Assembly (NCBI RefSeq): GCF_016464705.1
Contig: NZ_JAEHOB010000005.1
Span: 1-64,000, forward strand
Length of the DNA stretch: 64,000 bases
Reading direction: 5' to 3'
Source of the DNA: Qaidamihabitans albus
Lineage (GTDB): Bacteria; Actinomycetota; Actinomycetes; Mycobacteriales; Pseudonocardiaceae
In this document: piece by piece, positions 23,686 to 34,409 of the stretch
How positions within the stretch are numbered: position 1 is the first letter of the stretch
Layout: each line of letters opens with the position of its first letter
The notes under the pieces: model-generated
Told to the model about the DNA's origin: nothing
Database searches by the model: none
The model's input: only the letters and a program-made list of their open reading frames with translations
Position numbers and translations under genes: made by a program

Positions 23686-24690
23686 ATGCGCCGGGTCGTG
23701 CTCGTCGGTTACGACGACGCCGAGCTGCTCGACATCGCCTGCCCGTCGGACGTCTTCGACGCGGCCAACCGGCTCCGCGGCACACCGGACTACGACATCC
23801 GGCTGGCGACCCTCGACGGACGGCCGGTGCGCTGCGGCTCCGGGCTGACCCTGCTGAGCCAGCAGCGTCTCGATCGCCTCGCCGGGCCCGTGGACACCCT
23901 GATCGTCGCGGGCGGGCTCGGTCACGAGCACGCGGCCGCGGACGTCCGGCTGACCACCCACCTGCGCAGGCTCGCCGGCCACTCGCGCCGCGTCGCATCC
24001 GTCTGCACCGGCGCCACGGTGCTGGCCGCCACCAACCTGCTCGAAGGCAGGCGTGTCACCACACACTGGCGCTGGGCCGAGCGGCTCGCCGCCCGCCACC
24101 CCGGTGTCACGGTCGACCCGGCACCGCTGTTCGTCAGGGACGGCAACGTCTACACCTCCGCCGGTGTGACCAGCGCCCTCGACCTCAGCCTCGCCCTGGT
24201 CGAGGAGGACCACGGGCCGTCACTCGCCCGCGACATCGCCCGCCACCTGGTCACCTACCTGCAACGACCCGGTAACCAGGCCCAGGTCAGCATGTTCCTG
24301 GCCACCACCGCACCCGAGCACCGCGTGCTGCGCGACCTGACCGGGCACATCGCCGCACAGCCCGCCGGGGACCTGAGCTCGCCCGCGCTCGCGGCGAAGG
24401 CCGGGCTCAGCGTCCGGCAGCTGTCCCGGCTGTTCCAGGAACACCTCGGCACCTCACCGAGCCGTTACGTGCGCACGGTCCGCACCGAGGCCGCCGCCAC
24501 GCTTCTCGTGGCCAGTGAGCTCCCGCTCTCCGCGGTCGCCCGCCGCTGCGGTTTCCGCTCCACCGAGACGTTGCGGCAGGCCTTCCTCGACCTCTACGAC
24601 GCGCCGCCGTCCAGCTACCGGCGCGCGCATCATCGTCAGGAGCGCGCCAGCAGCGGGATCCGCCCACCGGCGAGCACGGCCTCCACCTGA
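23686..24690 (+). CDS. GlxA-type AraC family regulator
   Basis: 334 residues from ATG 23686; upstream in-frame starts exist but the protein family begins at MRRVVLVGYDDAELLDIACP. Residues 1-180 form a DJ-1/PfpI-like domain (VASVCTGATVLAATNLLEG). Residues 215-320 form an AraC DNA-binding domain with two HTH units (LAAKAGLSVRQLSRLFQEHL; AVARRCGFRSTETLRQAFLD). It probably controls the divergent DJ-1 gene. Its last 55 bases overlap tail-to-tail with the aconitase gene. Confidence 0.85.
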   Translation: MRRVVLVGYDDAELLDIACPSDVFDAANRLRGTPDYDIRLATLDGRPVRCGSGLTLLSQQRLDRLAGPVDTLIVAGGLGHEHAAADVRLTTHLRRLAGHSRRVASVCTGATVLAATNLLEGRRVTTHWRWAERLAARHPGVTVDPAPLFVRDGNVYTSAGVTSALDLSLALVEEDHGPSLARDIARHLVTYLQRPGNQAQVSMFLATTAPEHRVLRDLTGHIAAQPAGDLSSPALAAKAGLSVRQLSRLFQEHLGTSPSRYVRTVRTEAAATLLVASELPLSAVARRCGFRSTETLRQAFLDLYDAPPSSYRRAHHRQERASSGIRPPASTAST

Positions 24691-26585
24691 CGCTCGGACA
24701 ACCGGTGGCACAGCCGGTAGTCCTCGCTCCTGGTCACGTTGTGCAGGGTCAGCTCCGGCCCTCCGGGCAAGCCCTCCCGCAGGCCGTCCAGCAGGAGGGT
24801 GTCCCCGTCGTCGATCCGGTCGTAGTCCGCCGGATCGGTGAACTCGAGCGCCAGAATCCCGAAGTTGGCGAGGTTCTGCCAGTGGATGCGCGCGAACGAC
24901 TTGGCGATCACCGCCTTCAGCCCGAGATGCCGCGGGGTGATGGCGGCGTGCTCGCGCGAGGAGCCCTGCCCGTAGTTGTCACCGCCCACGACGAAGTGCC
25001 CGGTGTCGGCCACCTCGTGCGCCCGCTCGGGATAGTGCTCGTCGATCGGGTCGAAGGTGAACTCCGCGAGCATGGGGATGTTGGACCGGTACGGCAGAGC
25101 GCGCGCGCCTGCGGGTGAGATCTCGTCGGTGGACACGTTGTCCCCCACCTTGAGCAGCACCGGCGCCTCGACGCGGTCGGGCAGCGGCGGGAACTCCGGC
25201 AGCGCCGAGATGTTCGGGCCCTTGACGATCTCCTCCTGCCGGGCCTGCTCCGGATCGGGTGGCGCCACCAGCATGTCCGTGTTCACCGACGCGCGCTCGG
25301 GCAGCTTCAGCTCGGGCACGCCGAGGCCCAGCTTGTCGGCCAGGTCCCGCGGATCGGTGATCACCCCGGTCATCGCCGCGGCCGTCGCCGTCTCCGGCGA
25401 GCACAGCCACACCCGGTCCTCCTTCGTACCGGAGCGGCCCGGGAAGTTCCGCGGGAACGTCCGCAGCGAGTTGTGCCCGACGGCGGGTGCCTGCCCCATG
25501 CCGATGCAGCCCATGCAACCGGCCTGGTGAATCCGGGCACCCGCGGAGATCAGGTCGAACGTGGCGCCCATCTTCGTCAGGTCGGCGAAGATCTCCCTCG
25601 AGGACGGGTTCACGTCGAAGCTCACGGCATCGTTGGTCTGTCTTCCGCGCACCATGTACGCCGCGACGGCGAAGTCCCGCAGGCCGGGGTTGGCCGAGGA
25701 GCCGATCACCACCTGGCCGACCTCCGTACCCGCGACCTCGCGCACCGGCACCACGTTGCCCGGCGAGGACGGCTTCGCGATGAGCGGCTCCAGCGTGGAC
25801 AGGTCGATCTCGTCGGTGATGTCGTACTGCGCGCCCGGATCGGCCACGACCTCGACGAAGTCGTCCGCCCGGTCCTCGGCACGCAGGAAGTCCCGCACCG
25901 CGCCGTCCGAGGGGAACACGGTGGTCGTCGCGCCCAGCTCGGCACCCATGTTCGCGATCACGTGCCGGTCCATCGCCGAGAGGCTCTCCAGGCCCGGACC
26001 GTGGTACTCGATGATCCGGTTCAGCCCGCCCTTGACACCGTGCCGGCGCAGCATCTCCAGCACGACGTCCTTCGCCGAGACCCACGGCGGCAGCTCACCG
26101 GTCAGCCGCACACCCCAGACCTCGGGCATCTGGAGATAGATCGGGCTGCCGGCGATCGCCATCGCCGCCTCCAACCCGCCGACGCCGATGGCCAGCATGC
26201 CGAGCGAGCCCGCCGCGCAGGTGTGCGAGTCGGAGCCGACCATCGTCTTACCCGGCACACCGAAGCGCTGCATGTGCGTCGGATGCGACACCCCGTTACC
26301 GGCCTTGGAGAACCACAGCCCGTACCGCCGGCAGGCCGTGCGCAGGAACTCGTGGTCCTCGGCGTTCTTCTCGTCCGCCTGCAGCAGGTTGTGGTCCACG
26401 TACTGCACACTGACCTCGGTCCGCGCCCGGTCGAGGTCCATCGCCTCCAGCTCCTGCATGACCAGCGTCCCGGTGGCGTCCTGCGTCAGGGTCTGGTCGA
26501 TACGCAGGGCGATCTCGCTGCCCGGCTTCATCTCGCCGCCGACCAGGTGATCGGCGATCAGGCGTTCGGTGACGGTCTGTGCCAT
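24636..26585 (-). CDS. aconitate hydratase (short, about 650-residue type)
   Basis: 649 residues from ATG 26585 ([20 protein letters not shown]). Catalytic and substrate blocks are present: [31 protein letters not shown], then [15 protein letters not shown] in the swivel domain. Two cluster cysteines lie in [15 protein letters not shown]. Where most aconitases have the third ligand in GSCTN, this one reads GSSANPG. I believe the same change occurs in related actinomycete proteins, but I cannot check this. The expected role is citrate-isocitrate interconversion in the TCA cycle. Homoaconitase or a related dehydratase is an alternative. Confidence 0.8.
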   Translation of the reverse strand: MAQTVTERLIADHLVGGEMKPGSEIALRIDQTLTQDATGTLVMQELEAMDLDRARTEVSVQYVDHNLLQADEKNAEDHEFLRTACRRYGLWFSKAGNGVSHPTHMQRFGVPGKTMVGSDSHTCAAGSLGMLAIGVGGLEAAMAIAGSPIYLQMPEVWGVRLTGELPPWVSAKDVVLEMLRRHGVKGGLNRIIEYHGPGLESLSAMDRHVIANMGAELGATTTVFPSDGAVRDFLRAEDRADDFVEVVADPGAQYDITDEIDLSTLEPLIAKPSSPGNVVPVREVAGTEVGQVVIGSSANPGLRDFAVAAYMVRGRQTNDAVSFDVNPSSREIFADLTKMGATFDLISAGARIHQAGCMGCIGMGQAPAVGHNSLRTFPRNFPGRSGTKEDRVWLCSPETATAAAMTGVITDPRDLADKLGLGVPELKLPERASVNTDMLVAPPDPEQARQEEIVKGPNISALPEFPPLPDRVEAPVLLKVGDNVSTDEISPAGARALPYRSNIPMLAEFTFDPIDEHYPERAHEVADTGHFVVGGDNYGQGSSREHAAITPRHLGLKAVIAKSFARIHWQNLANFGILALEFTDPADYDRIDDGDTLLLDGLREGLPGGPELTLHNVTRSEDYRLCHRLSERQVEAVLAGGRIPLLARS

Positions 26586-26655
26586 GGTCCAAGCCCTACC
26601 CACTCGGGCGATCGGCCAATCCTCGGCGGGACGATCAGGTGTAGGTTCCGGCCGT

Positions 26656-27078
26656 ATGGCTGCGCTGCGGTGGGACGTCCTGGCGGTGATCGCCGCCGGT
26701 GGCGCGCTCGGCAGTCTCGCCCGCCACGGCGTCGCCGAAGCGCTGCCCCATCCCCGCGGCGGGTTCGCAGTCTCCACCCTGCTCGCGAACGTCTCGGGGT
26801 GCCTGCTGATCGGCGTCCTCATGGTGGCGATCACCCAGGCCGCTCAGCCACACCGGCTGCTCCGCCCGTTTCTGGGGATCGGCGTTCTCGGCGGGTTCAC
26901 CACCTTCTCCACCTACGTCCTCGACGGCGTGGAGTCCGCGCTGGCGGGACGGTTCGGCGTGGCCCTGCTGTACACGGCCGGTTCGGTGCTCGCCTCGCTC
27001 GCGGCCGTGATTCTCGGGATGCTGGGCGCTCGGGCGCTGCTGCGCCGGAACGTGGGACGACGAGCGGGGGGCGCGTGA
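26656..27078 (+). CDS. crcB: fluoride ion transporter CrcB, subunit 1
   Basis: 140 residues from ATG 26656, with four membrane helices. It has the Fluc pattern: [32 protein letters not shown] and [16 protein letters not shown], where the FTTFST segment lines the fluoride path. Its stop overlaps the start of the DUF190 gene (TGATG). Actinobacteria often carry two CrcB genes that form a heterodimer, as here. Confidence 0.92.
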   Translation: MAALRWDVLAVIAAGGALGSLARHGVAEALPHPRGGFAVSTLLANVSGCLLIGVLMVAITQAAQPHRLLRPFLGIGVLGGFTTFSTYVLDGVESALAGRFGVALLYTAGSVLASLAAVILGMLGARALLRRNVGRRAGGA

Positions 27079-27419
27079 TGCGACTGTCGGGACATGCGCT
27101 GCGGCTCACGGTCTACCTCGGCGAGGACGACAGCTGGCAGCACAGGCCGCTGTACCACGAGGTGGTGCGCCGGGCGAGGGACGCCGGGCTCGCCGGTGCT
27201 TCCGTACTGCGCGGCATCGAGGGCTACGGCGCGGGCTCGCTGATCCACACCAGCAGGCTGCTGTCGCTGTCGGAGGACCTCCCGGTCGCGGTCGTGATCA
27301 TCGACGAGGAGCAGCGGGTACGCGACTTCCTGCCGCAGCTCGACGAGCTGATCGACGGCGGCCTGGTGACGCTCGACGAGGTCGAGGTGGTTCGCTACGC
27401 GGGCAGGCGGCGGCCGTGA
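27078..27419 (+). CDS. DUF190 family protein
   Basis: 113 residues. [20 protein letters not shown] and [20 protein letters not shown] are the PII-like ferredoxin-like fold of DUF190. The frequent pairing with crcB suggests a regulatory or sensor role in fluoride export. It is translationally coupled on both sides (TGATG upstream, GTGA downstream). Confidence 0.88.
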   Translation: MRLSGHALRLTVYLGEDDSWQHRPLYHEVVRRARDAGLAGASVLRGIEGYGAGSLIHTSRLLSLSEDLPVAVVIIDEEQRVRDFLPQLDELIDGGLVTLDEVEVVRYAGRRRP

Positions 27420-27790
27420 CCACACTGCTGGTGATGCTCGGCGGTGCGGCCGGGGCGGTGCTGCGATACCTCGTCGACCAGCGGGTGCAGCGCCGCCACG
27501 ACTCCGTCTTCCCCTGGGGGACGCTGACCGTCAACGTGACCGGCTCCGCACTGCTCGGCCTGCTCGCCGGCTGGGCGCTGACCGGCGGCGAACCGGGAGC
27601 CGTCCACGCACTGGTGGGCGTGGGGCTCTGCGGCTCGCTGACCACCTTCTCCACGTTCGGCTACGAGACCGTCCGCCTGCTCACCGAGCGGGCCCGTCTC
27701 TACGCCGTCCTCAACGTGGTGATCACCGTGCTCGCCGGGTTCGGCGCGGCGGCGGCCGGCCTGGTCAGCGCGCGCGCCATCTGGGGCTAG
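27416..27790 (+). CDS. crcB: fluoride ion transporter CrcB, subunit 2
   Basis: 124 residues from GTG 27416, overlapping the DUF190 stop. [36 protein letters not shown] and [18 protein letters not shown] are the CrcB signatures. Four membrane helices are predicted. Together with the first copy it should form an antiparallel dual-topology pair. It is the last gene of the three-gene operon. A 46-bp palindromic repeat follows 63 bases later. Confidence 0.92.
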   Translation: MTTLLVMLGGAAGAVLRYLVDQRVQRRHDSVFPWGTLTVNVTGSALLGLLAGWALTGGEPGAVHALVGVGLCGSLTTFSTFGYETVRLLTERARLYAVLNVVITVLAGFGAAAAGLVSARAIWG

Positions 27791-27853
27791 GCCGTGTCTG
27801 TAAGAGCCTGTCCTTGATCCCAGGGATGTGCGGCGTTGTGCCTGGTCACCTCT

Positions 27854-27899
27854 CTCGTGAGTGCGCACACGAGTTAGAACACTGTTACGCACTCACGAC
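27854..27899. repeat. 46-bp palindromic intergenic repeat, copy 1
   Basis: CTCGTGAGTGCG at the left end pairs with CGCACTCACGA at the right end around a partly self-complementary middle. It lies between the convergent genes crcB2 and the CGNR regulator, so it can serve as a two-way terminator. Three more copies of the same length occur at 29388, 35789 and 53031. Confidence 0.85.
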
Positions 27900-27919
27900 C
27901 GGTGACCTGCGGAAACGGA

Positions 27920-28399
27920 TCAGCGGGTGCGTTCGTGGTGACGACGTGCTTTTTCGCGGTTGCCGCAGACAGCCATCGAGCACCAGCGGGCGCGGTTGGC
28001 GCGGCTGCGATCGAGCAGGAACAGCCGGCACTCGTCGTTGGCGCAGGGGCGCAGTCGGCCGGGTAGCTGCTTCTCGGTGGCGGCCCAGGCGAGGACCACC
28101 TCGACGGCCAGCCGGGCGTGCGGGGGCGCCTTGACTGTCCACTGAAGACCATCCGAAGTGAACTCGGGGACCTGGTGGACCCCTTCGAGCAGCGGGCTCA
28201 ACGCGGCGGGCGAGCTTTCTCCCCTCACTACGTCCTGCAGGGCGTCCCGCGCCTCGCGCAGCAACGCCAGTTCCGCGAGGCTGCCTTCGCCACCATGCTC
28301 CCGCGCCCAGCGTCTGCCTCCGGCCGGATCGCCGAGCGCGTCTTGTTCCTCGCCGTTGACCAGTGGCCTGCTGTTGAGCAGGTCCAGCAGCGCGTCCAT
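27920..28399 (-). CDS. CGNR zinc-finger transcriptional regulator (ABATE domain)
   Basis: 159 residues from ATG 28399. The N-terminal ABATE domain (LLDLLNSRPLVNGEEQDALG) is followed by the C-terminal zinc finger CANDECRLFLLDRSRANRAR then WCSMAVCGNREKARRHHERT. This gives the four metal ligands and the CGNR signature. The gene is divergent from an alpha/beta hydrolase. Two dyads of the form CTAACC-18-GGTTAG lie between the two starts. I infer autoregulation and repression of the hydrolase. Confidence 0.9.
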   Translation of the reverse strand: MDALLDLLNSRPLVNGEEQDALGDPAGGRRWAREHGGEGSLAELALLREARDALQDVVRGESSPAALSPLLEGVHQVPEFTSDGLQWTVKAPPHARLAVEVVLAWAATEKQLPGRLRPCANDECRLFLLDRSRANRARWCSMAVCGNREKARRHHERTR

Positions 28400-28415
28400 G
28401 GGGTGACACTCTCCC

Positions 28416-28447
28416 TCTAACCAGATCGAATCCTTTGACAGGTTAGA
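28416..28447. promoter_or_regulatory. operator-like dyad A
   Basis: CTAACC (28417-28422) and GGTTAG (28441-28446) are separated by exactly 18 bases. The left half continues CTAACCAGAT, the same as dyad B. It lies 17 bases upstream of the CGNR start. Confidence 0.7.
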
Positions 28448-28473
28448 CCATCCCGTGCTTGCATGACGAGGAA

Positions 28474-28503
28474 CTAACCAGATTAAAGATTCAAAGGGGT
28501 TAG
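28474..28503. promoter_or_regulatory. operator-like dyad B
   Basis: CTAACC (28474-28479) and GGTTAG (28498-28503) are again separated by 18 bases, with the shared CTAACCAGAT left half. Its right half overlaps the ribosome binding region of the hydrolase gene, so a bound regulator would block both transcription and translation start. Confidence 0.7.
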
Positions 28504-28506
28504 AAA

Positions 28507-29373
28507 ATGAGCTCGGTGCACCACCGGACCGCCACCGTCGACGGCCACGAGATCTTCTACCGCGAAGCCGGCCCCGCCGACGCGCCCGCGATCGTCCTGC
28601 TGCACGGCTACCCAACCAGCTCGTTCATGTTCCGCGACCTCATCCCACTGCTGGCCGGGGATTACCATGTCATCGCGCCCGACCACCTCGGCTTCGGCCG
28701 CTCCGACGCCCCCCTCGCCGGGGAGTTCGCCTACACCTTCGACGCCCTCGCCGAAGTCACCTCCGGACTGCTCGGCCAACTGGGCCTGGACCGCTACGCT
28801 CTCTACGTCCAGGACTACGGCGCCCCCATCGGATGGCGCCTCGCGCTCAAGCACCCCGAACGGATCTCCGCCCTCGTCACCCAGAACGGCAACGGCTACG
28901 AGGACGGTTTCGTCGAGTCGTTCTGGACCGACGTCTGGGCGTACGCGGCCAACCCCGGCCCCGACACCGAACCCGCCGTCCGCACCGCGCTGAGCGTCGA
29001 CGCCATCCGCTGGCAGTACGTGCACGGCGTGCCCGACCCGAGCCTGGTCAGCCCGGACACCTGGGAGCACGACTTCGCCCACGTCTCCCGCGAGGGCAAC
29101 GACGAGGTACAGCTGGCGCTGTTCCGCGACTACGCGAACAACCGCCCGCTCTACCCGCTGCTGCACGAATTCCTGCGCACCAGCGAGGTCCCGGTGCTCG
29201 CCGTGTGGGGCCGCAACGACGAGATCTTCGGCCCGGCGGGCGCGCGGGCCTTCGCCCGCGACGCCAAGGACGCGGAGGTGCACCTGATCAACGGCGGCCA
29301 CTTCCTGCTGGAAAGCCACCTGGGCGTCGTCGCGGGTTACCTGCGCGGTTTTCTCGGTCGGGTGCTGGGCTAA
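28507..29373 (+). CDS. alpha/beta hydrolase (haloalkane dehalogenase/epoxide hydrolase type)
   Basis: 288 residues. The oxyanion-hole HG motif is in IVLLHGYPTSSFMFRDL. The nucleophile is Asp103 in VQDYGAPIGWRLA, the acid lies in WGRNDEIFGP and the base in NGGHFLLESH. An aspartate nucleophile points to the epoxide hydrolase or haloalkane dehalogenase group rather than to esterases. The substrate is not known. It is controlled from a divergent promoter shared with the CGNR regulator. Confidence 0.85.
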   Translation: MSSVHHRTATVDGHEIFYREAGPADAPAIVLLHGYPTSSFMFRDLIPLLAGDYHVIAPDHLGFGRSDAPLAGEFAYTFDALAEVTSGLLGQLGLDRYALYVQDYGAPIGWRLALKHPERISALVTQNGNGYEDGFVESFWTDVWAYAANPGPDTEPAVRTALSVDAIRWQYVHGVPDPSLVSPDTWEHDFAHVSREGNDEVQLALFRDYANNRPLYPLLHEFLRTSEVPVLAVWGRNDEIFGPAGARAFARDAKDAEVHLINGGHFLLESHLGVVAGYLRGFLGRVLG

Positions 29374-29387
29374 CGGCCTGGTCACCG

Positions 29388-29433
29388 CTCGTGAGTGCAC
29401 ACACGAGTCAGAACACTGTTACGCACTCACGAG
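29388..29433. repeat. 46-bp palindromic intergenic repeat, copy 2
   Basis: Same length and same end sequences as copy 1, with an intact CTCGTGAGTG/CACTCACGAG stem. It lies between the convergent hydrolase and VOC genes, 14 bases after the one stop and 7 bases from the other. Confidence 0.88.
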
Positions 29434-29440
29434 GGCGTGC

Positions 29441-29842
29441 TCAGGCGGGCGTCAGCTGCGCGACCACGAGCACGTTGCCGTACAGGTCCGCGCAGTGCAG
29501 CGACCGGCTGCCCGGCTCCTCGCTCTCGGCCCACACCCGCACACCGTGCTCGCGCAGCCGCGCGCCGGCGGCGTCCAGGTCGGCCGTGTAGAGCACGAGC
29601 AGTGGCTGGTCGCCGCTCTGCCGCCCGACCAGGACCCGCTCCCGCTCCGAGCCCGCGGGCATGAGCCACAGCCCGACACCGTCCTGGCCGGGCACCCCGA
29701 TATGCAGGTACCGGTAGCCGTCCACGGTGTCGTCGTAGAGCACGGTGAAGCCGAGGACGTCACGATAGAACGCCAGCGCCTCGTCGAGGTTCTCGACGAG
29801 CAGCACGATCCGGCCGATTCCGGAGAACGGTGCGGTTGCCAT
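29441..29842 (-). CDS. VOC (glyoxalase/bleomycin resistance) superfamily protein
   Basis: 133 residues from ATG 29842. One VOC module pair is present: GRIVLLVENLDEALAFYRDV, YRYLHIGVPGQDGVGLWLMP, LVLYTADLDAAGARLREHGV and HCADLYGNVLVVAQL. Metal ligands are plausible but no substrate can be assigned. It lies 31 bases from an LLM oxidoreductase gene in the same direction and may be cotranscribed with it. Confidence 0.85.
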   Translation of the reverse strand: MATAPFSGIGRIVLLVENLDEALAFYRDVLGFTVLYDDTVDGYRYLHIGVPGQDGVGLWLMPAGSERERVLVGRQSGDQPLLVLYTADLDAAGARLREHGVRVWAESEEPGSRSLHCADLYGNVLVVAQLTPA

Positions 29843-29873
29843 GGCCGGGATCGTAGCGCGCACTGCCGACGAT

Positions 29874-30824
29874 CTACCGTGGCGCGAGGGCCTGCACCTG
29901 CTCCAGCGGGTCGCCGCCGGTCGGCAGCAGCGCGATCACCGGCGTGTCCAGACCGTTGTCTACATAGGACTGAATACGCTCGCGGCATTCGTCGGTGCTG
30001 CCGTGCACGACGAGCTCGTCCACTACCTCGTCCGGAATCACCTCGTTGGCCCGTTTGCGGTCGCCCTCGGCCCATGCCTCGTGCATCGGCGCAAGCACGT
30101 CACCCCGGCCCAGCCACTCGTGGAACGCCCGGTACACCGGCACGGTCAGGTAGCTGCTGATCAGCATGCGGCCAAGGCCCCTGGCCGCATCGGCGTCCTC
30201 GGTGGGGCACACGAAGATCCGTGCCGCCAGCTCGGTGTCCGGCCCGATCTCGGCGCGCACCTTCGGCACGTCGGCCGGCGCGAGCCAGTTGGTGATGGCA
30301 CCGTCGGCCTCCCGCGCGGCCAGCCGGAGCATCCCAGGGCGCAGTGCCGCGAGCATGATCGGCGGCGCCGGGTCCGGCGGCCGCTCCAGCCGGAACTTGC
30401 TGACCGAGAACGTCGGGTAGTTCTCGGTGACCTTCTCCCCCGCCAGCGCCGAGCGCAGGAAGCGCAGCGTGTCCCTGCTGCGCTGGAACGGTTCGGTGAA
30501 CTCGGCCGCGTTCCAGCCCTCGACGATGACCGGCGAGGAGGTGCCGATGCCGAGCACGAACCTGCCCGGCGCGCATTCCGCGAGCGTCGCCGCGTTCATC
30601 GCGAGCAGCCCGGGGCCGCGAGTGTAGATGGGAACGATCGCCGTGCCGAGCCGCAGCGAAGGTGCCCACTGCGAGGCGAGCAGCAACGGCGAGAACGCAT
30701 CGGTGCCCGCCGTCTCGGCCGACCACGCGTCGGTGTAGCCGAGGTCGGGCAGCCGCTCGACGAGCTCCCGGTGCGCGGTCAGCGGGACCCCGGTGAGCGG
30801 GATCGTGATACCCCAGCGGTTCAT
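29874..30824 (-). CDS. LLM class F420-dependent oxidoreductase
   Basis: 316 residues from ATG 30824. The luciferase-like TIM barrel is clear: GYTDAWSAETAGTDAFSPLL, LGTAIVPIYTRGPGLLAMNA, CAPGRFVLGIGTSSPVIVEG and PPIMLAALRPGMLRLAARE. Actinomycete members of this group use F420 as hydride carrier. The substrate is unknown. It lies between the VOC gene and the S9 peptidase gene on the same strand. Confidence 0.88.
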   Translation of the reverse strand: MNRWGITIPLTGVPLTAHRELVERLPDLGYTDAWSAETAGTDAFSPLLLASQWAPSLRLGTAIVPIYTRGPGLLAMNAATLAECAPGRFVLGIGTSSPVIVEGWNAAEFTEPFQRSRDTLRFLRSALAGEKVTENYPTFSVSKFRLERPPDPAPPIMLAALRPGMLRLAAREADGAITNWLAPADVPKVRAEIGPDTELAARIFVCPTEDADAARGLGRMLISSYLTVPVYRAFHEWLGRGDVLAPMHEAWAEGDRKRANEVIPDEVVDELVVHGSTDECRERIQSYVDNGLDTPVIALLPTGGDPLEQVQALAPR

Positions 30825-30906
30825 GAATAAGCCTCCAGACTCTTGCGGGACACCCGCACCCGGTCGGCTTTCACGAGCGCAGCTCCGCAAGCTCCGCCAT
30901 CGTCGC

Positions 30907-32985
30907 TCATGACGCCTCCAATTCTCGCTTGATCCACTCGACCTGCGTCGCCATCAGGTTCTCCGCGACCTCCTCGGCCTGCGGCGTCATGTGCGTCGCG
31001 CCGGCCAGCGGCAGGAACGTGTGCGCCCGGCCCGCCGCCAGCAGCGCCGAGGACAGCCGCAGCGCGTGCGCGACGAACACGTTGTCGTCGGCGAGACCGT
31101 GCACGATCAGCAGCGCGCGGCGCAGGTTCGCGGCGTCGGCGAGCACCGAGTTGCACTCGTAGACGTCCCGGTTGTCCTCCGGGTGGCCGAGATAGCGCTC
31201 CGTGTAGTGCGTGTCGTACAGCGACCAGTCGGTGACCGGCGCCCCGGCGACCGCGGCGTGGAAGACGTCCGGCCTGCGCAGTACGGCCAGCGCCGAGAGG
31301 TAGCCGCCGTAGGACCAGCCCCGGATGGCGACCCGGCCGAGGTCGAGATCGGGATGCTCGGCGGCGACGGCGTGCAGTGCGTCGACCTGGTCGGCGAGGC
31401 TGACCTCGGCGAGCCTGCCCGCGATCTCCTTCTCCCAGGCCGGACCACGTCCCGGTGTGCCGCGGCCGTCGGCCACCAGCACGGCGAACCCCTGGTCGGC
31501 CAGCCACTGCGGGGTGAGGAACGCGTTGCGGCTCTGCAGCACACGCTGGGCGTGCGGGCCGCCGTACGGGTCGAGCAGCACGGGCAGCCTGCCGCTGCCG
31601 GGCCGGTGGCCGGTCGGCAGCAGCAACGCCGCGCGCAGGCCGCGCTCCCCCACGGTCAGCCAGGTGAGGTTGGGTTCGATGCCCGGATCCACAGTCGACG
31701 ATGCCACCTTGGCGACCGGATCGCCGTCGCGCAGCACCGACACCTCGGCCCCGCTGTACTCCATGCTCCACGACGACAGCACGGTGACGGCCGCCGTGCC
31801 CGCGCCGACGTGCACACCGTCCGCAGTGGACAGTCGACGCACCGATCCCCGCTCCGTGCGGTACACATGGATCTGGGTGGGGTCGTCCTCCGACGCGCTG
31901 AACAACACCTCGTCGCCGACGTCGAGCACCGCGCGCACCTGCGTCCGCGGACCCGTGACGGGCTCGCCGTCCACGACGAGCCGGTAGGCGCCGTCCTGCG
32001 CGCTCACCCGCACCAGCCTGCCGTCCGAGGTCCAGGCGGGCACCCCGCGGACGATCTCCACCCAGTCCGGATCGGTATCGGTGTGCAGCAGGGTCGTCGA
32101 CCCGTCCGCCGAGTCGACCGCGTGCACCTCCAGCCGTCGCTGGTCGCGTGGCTGCACCGCGATCAGCGGCGGGCCGCCCGCCGACCAGTGCACGGCGACC
32201 AGGTACTCCCAGTCGCCCGCGCGCACATCGACCCTGCTGCCGTCGAGGCCGAGAAAGGAAAGTGACACGGAGACGTTGGTGGTGCCCGCCGCCGGGTAGG
32301 CCACCGTGTTCACCGGCGCCTGCGGCTGCGCGGGGTCGGCGATGTGCCAGCGCGGCACCGCGGAACGGTCGCTGCGCTCGACCAGCAGGCCCTGCCCGTC
32401 CGGCGCCCACCAGTATCCCCGCGCCCGGCCCAGTTCCTCCGCGGCGATGAACTCGGCCAGCCCCCAGGCGATGTCCTCGTCACTCTCGTCGACGAGCGCG
32501 CGATCCGTGCCGGAGGCGACCTCGACCACGCGCAGCCTGCGCCGGCTGACATAGGCGACATGGCTGCCGGTGGGGTCCGGCCGCGGATCGATCACGGCCT
32601 CGTCGGCCAGCGGCCGCACCGCGCCGCTCGCCAGGTCGGCCGTGTAGAGCCTGCCGGAGAGGGAGAATGCGGCGACGGTGAACTCGCGGTCGACCGCGTA
32701 GGCCACGACGCCGCCCGACGTCTCCCGGGCCCGCTCGCGCCGCGCCCGCTCCTCGGGCGGCAGCTCCTCCTCGCCCGGCAGCAGTTCCGCCGCGTCCACC
32801 ACCTTCGACTCGGCTCCCGAGCCGAGGTCGAGCGACCAGAGGCTGTGCCTGCGGTCGGTGCCCGACTCGGCGCGCAGGAAGAGCAGCCGGGAGCCGTCCG
32901 GCGAGACGCGGAACTCCTTCGGCGCCCCCAGCGTGAAGCGTTGCGTGCGCGCCTGTCTGCGGAGGAAGGAAAGATCGTCCGTCAC
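30907..32985 (-). CDS. S9 family peptidase (dipeptidyl peptidase IV-like)
   Basis: The likely start is GTG 32985 (TDDLSFLRRQARTQRF), giving 692 residues; ATG 33039 is an alternative. The N-terminal two thirds form a beta-propeller. The catalytic domain has Ser in GWSYGGYLSALAVL, Asp in HGLADDNVF and His in GATHMTPQAE. An EE pair near residue 172 (EFIAAEELGRARGYWWAPDG) matches the DPP IV site that binds the substrate N-terminus. No signal peptide is seen, so it is probably cytoplasmic and trims dipeptides. Confidence 0.88.
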   Translation of the reverse strand: MTDDLSFLRRQARTQRFTLGAPKEFRVSPDGSRLLFLRAESGTDRRHSLWSLDLGSGAESKVVDAAELLPGEEELPPEERARRERARETSGGVVAYAVDREFTVAAFSLSGRLYTADLASGAVRPLADEAVIDPRPDPTGSHVAYVSRRRLRVVEVASGTDRALVDESDEDIAWGLAEFIAAEELGRARGYWWAPDGQGLLVERSDRSAVPRWHIADPAQPQAPVNTVAYPAAGTTNVSVSLSFLGLDGSRVDVRAGDWEYLVAVHWSAGGPPLIAVQPRDQRRLEVHAVDSADGSTTLLHTDTDPDWVEIVRGVPAWTSDGRLVRVSAQDGAYRLVVDGEPVTGPRTQVRAVLDVGDEVLFSASEDDPTQIHVYRTERGSVRRLSTADGVHVGAGTAAVTVLSSWSMEYSGAEVSVLRDGDPVAKVASSTVDPGIEPNLTWLTVGERGLRAALLLPTGHRPGSGRLPVLLDPYGGPHAQRVLQSRNAFLTPQWLADQGFAVLVADGRGTPGRGPAWEKEIAGRLAEVSLADQVDALHAVAAEHPDLDLGRVAIRGWSYGGYLSALAVLRRPDVFHAAVAGAPVTDWSLYDTHYTERYLGHPEDNRDVYECNSVLADAANLRRALLIVHGLADDNVFVAHALRLSSALLAAGRAHTFLPLAGATHMTPQAEEVAENLMATQVEWIKRELEAS

Positions 32986-33149
32986 AGCGCACCACTCTTG
33001 CAGACCGCCCGGCCGTGGCGCCAACGAGGCATCGGGCATTTCCCCGCACAACGAATCCGTGCTCGAACAGGCAAAGTGCGCAACGAATCGCGCCCCTGAG
33101 CAACGTACTCCAGCTGAAGCACCCTGCCGACTGCCTCTAACCTGAACGC

Positions 33150-34394
<1,245 letters not shown>

Positions 34395-34409
34395 GCGGTC
34401 TGCGGCACG

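Noticed and set aside
26586-26655. Possible fluoride riboswitch ahead of crcB
   Set aside because: The 70-base gap lacks the conserved pseudoknot and GGCGAUGG-type blocks. The short gap mostly holds two divergent starts.
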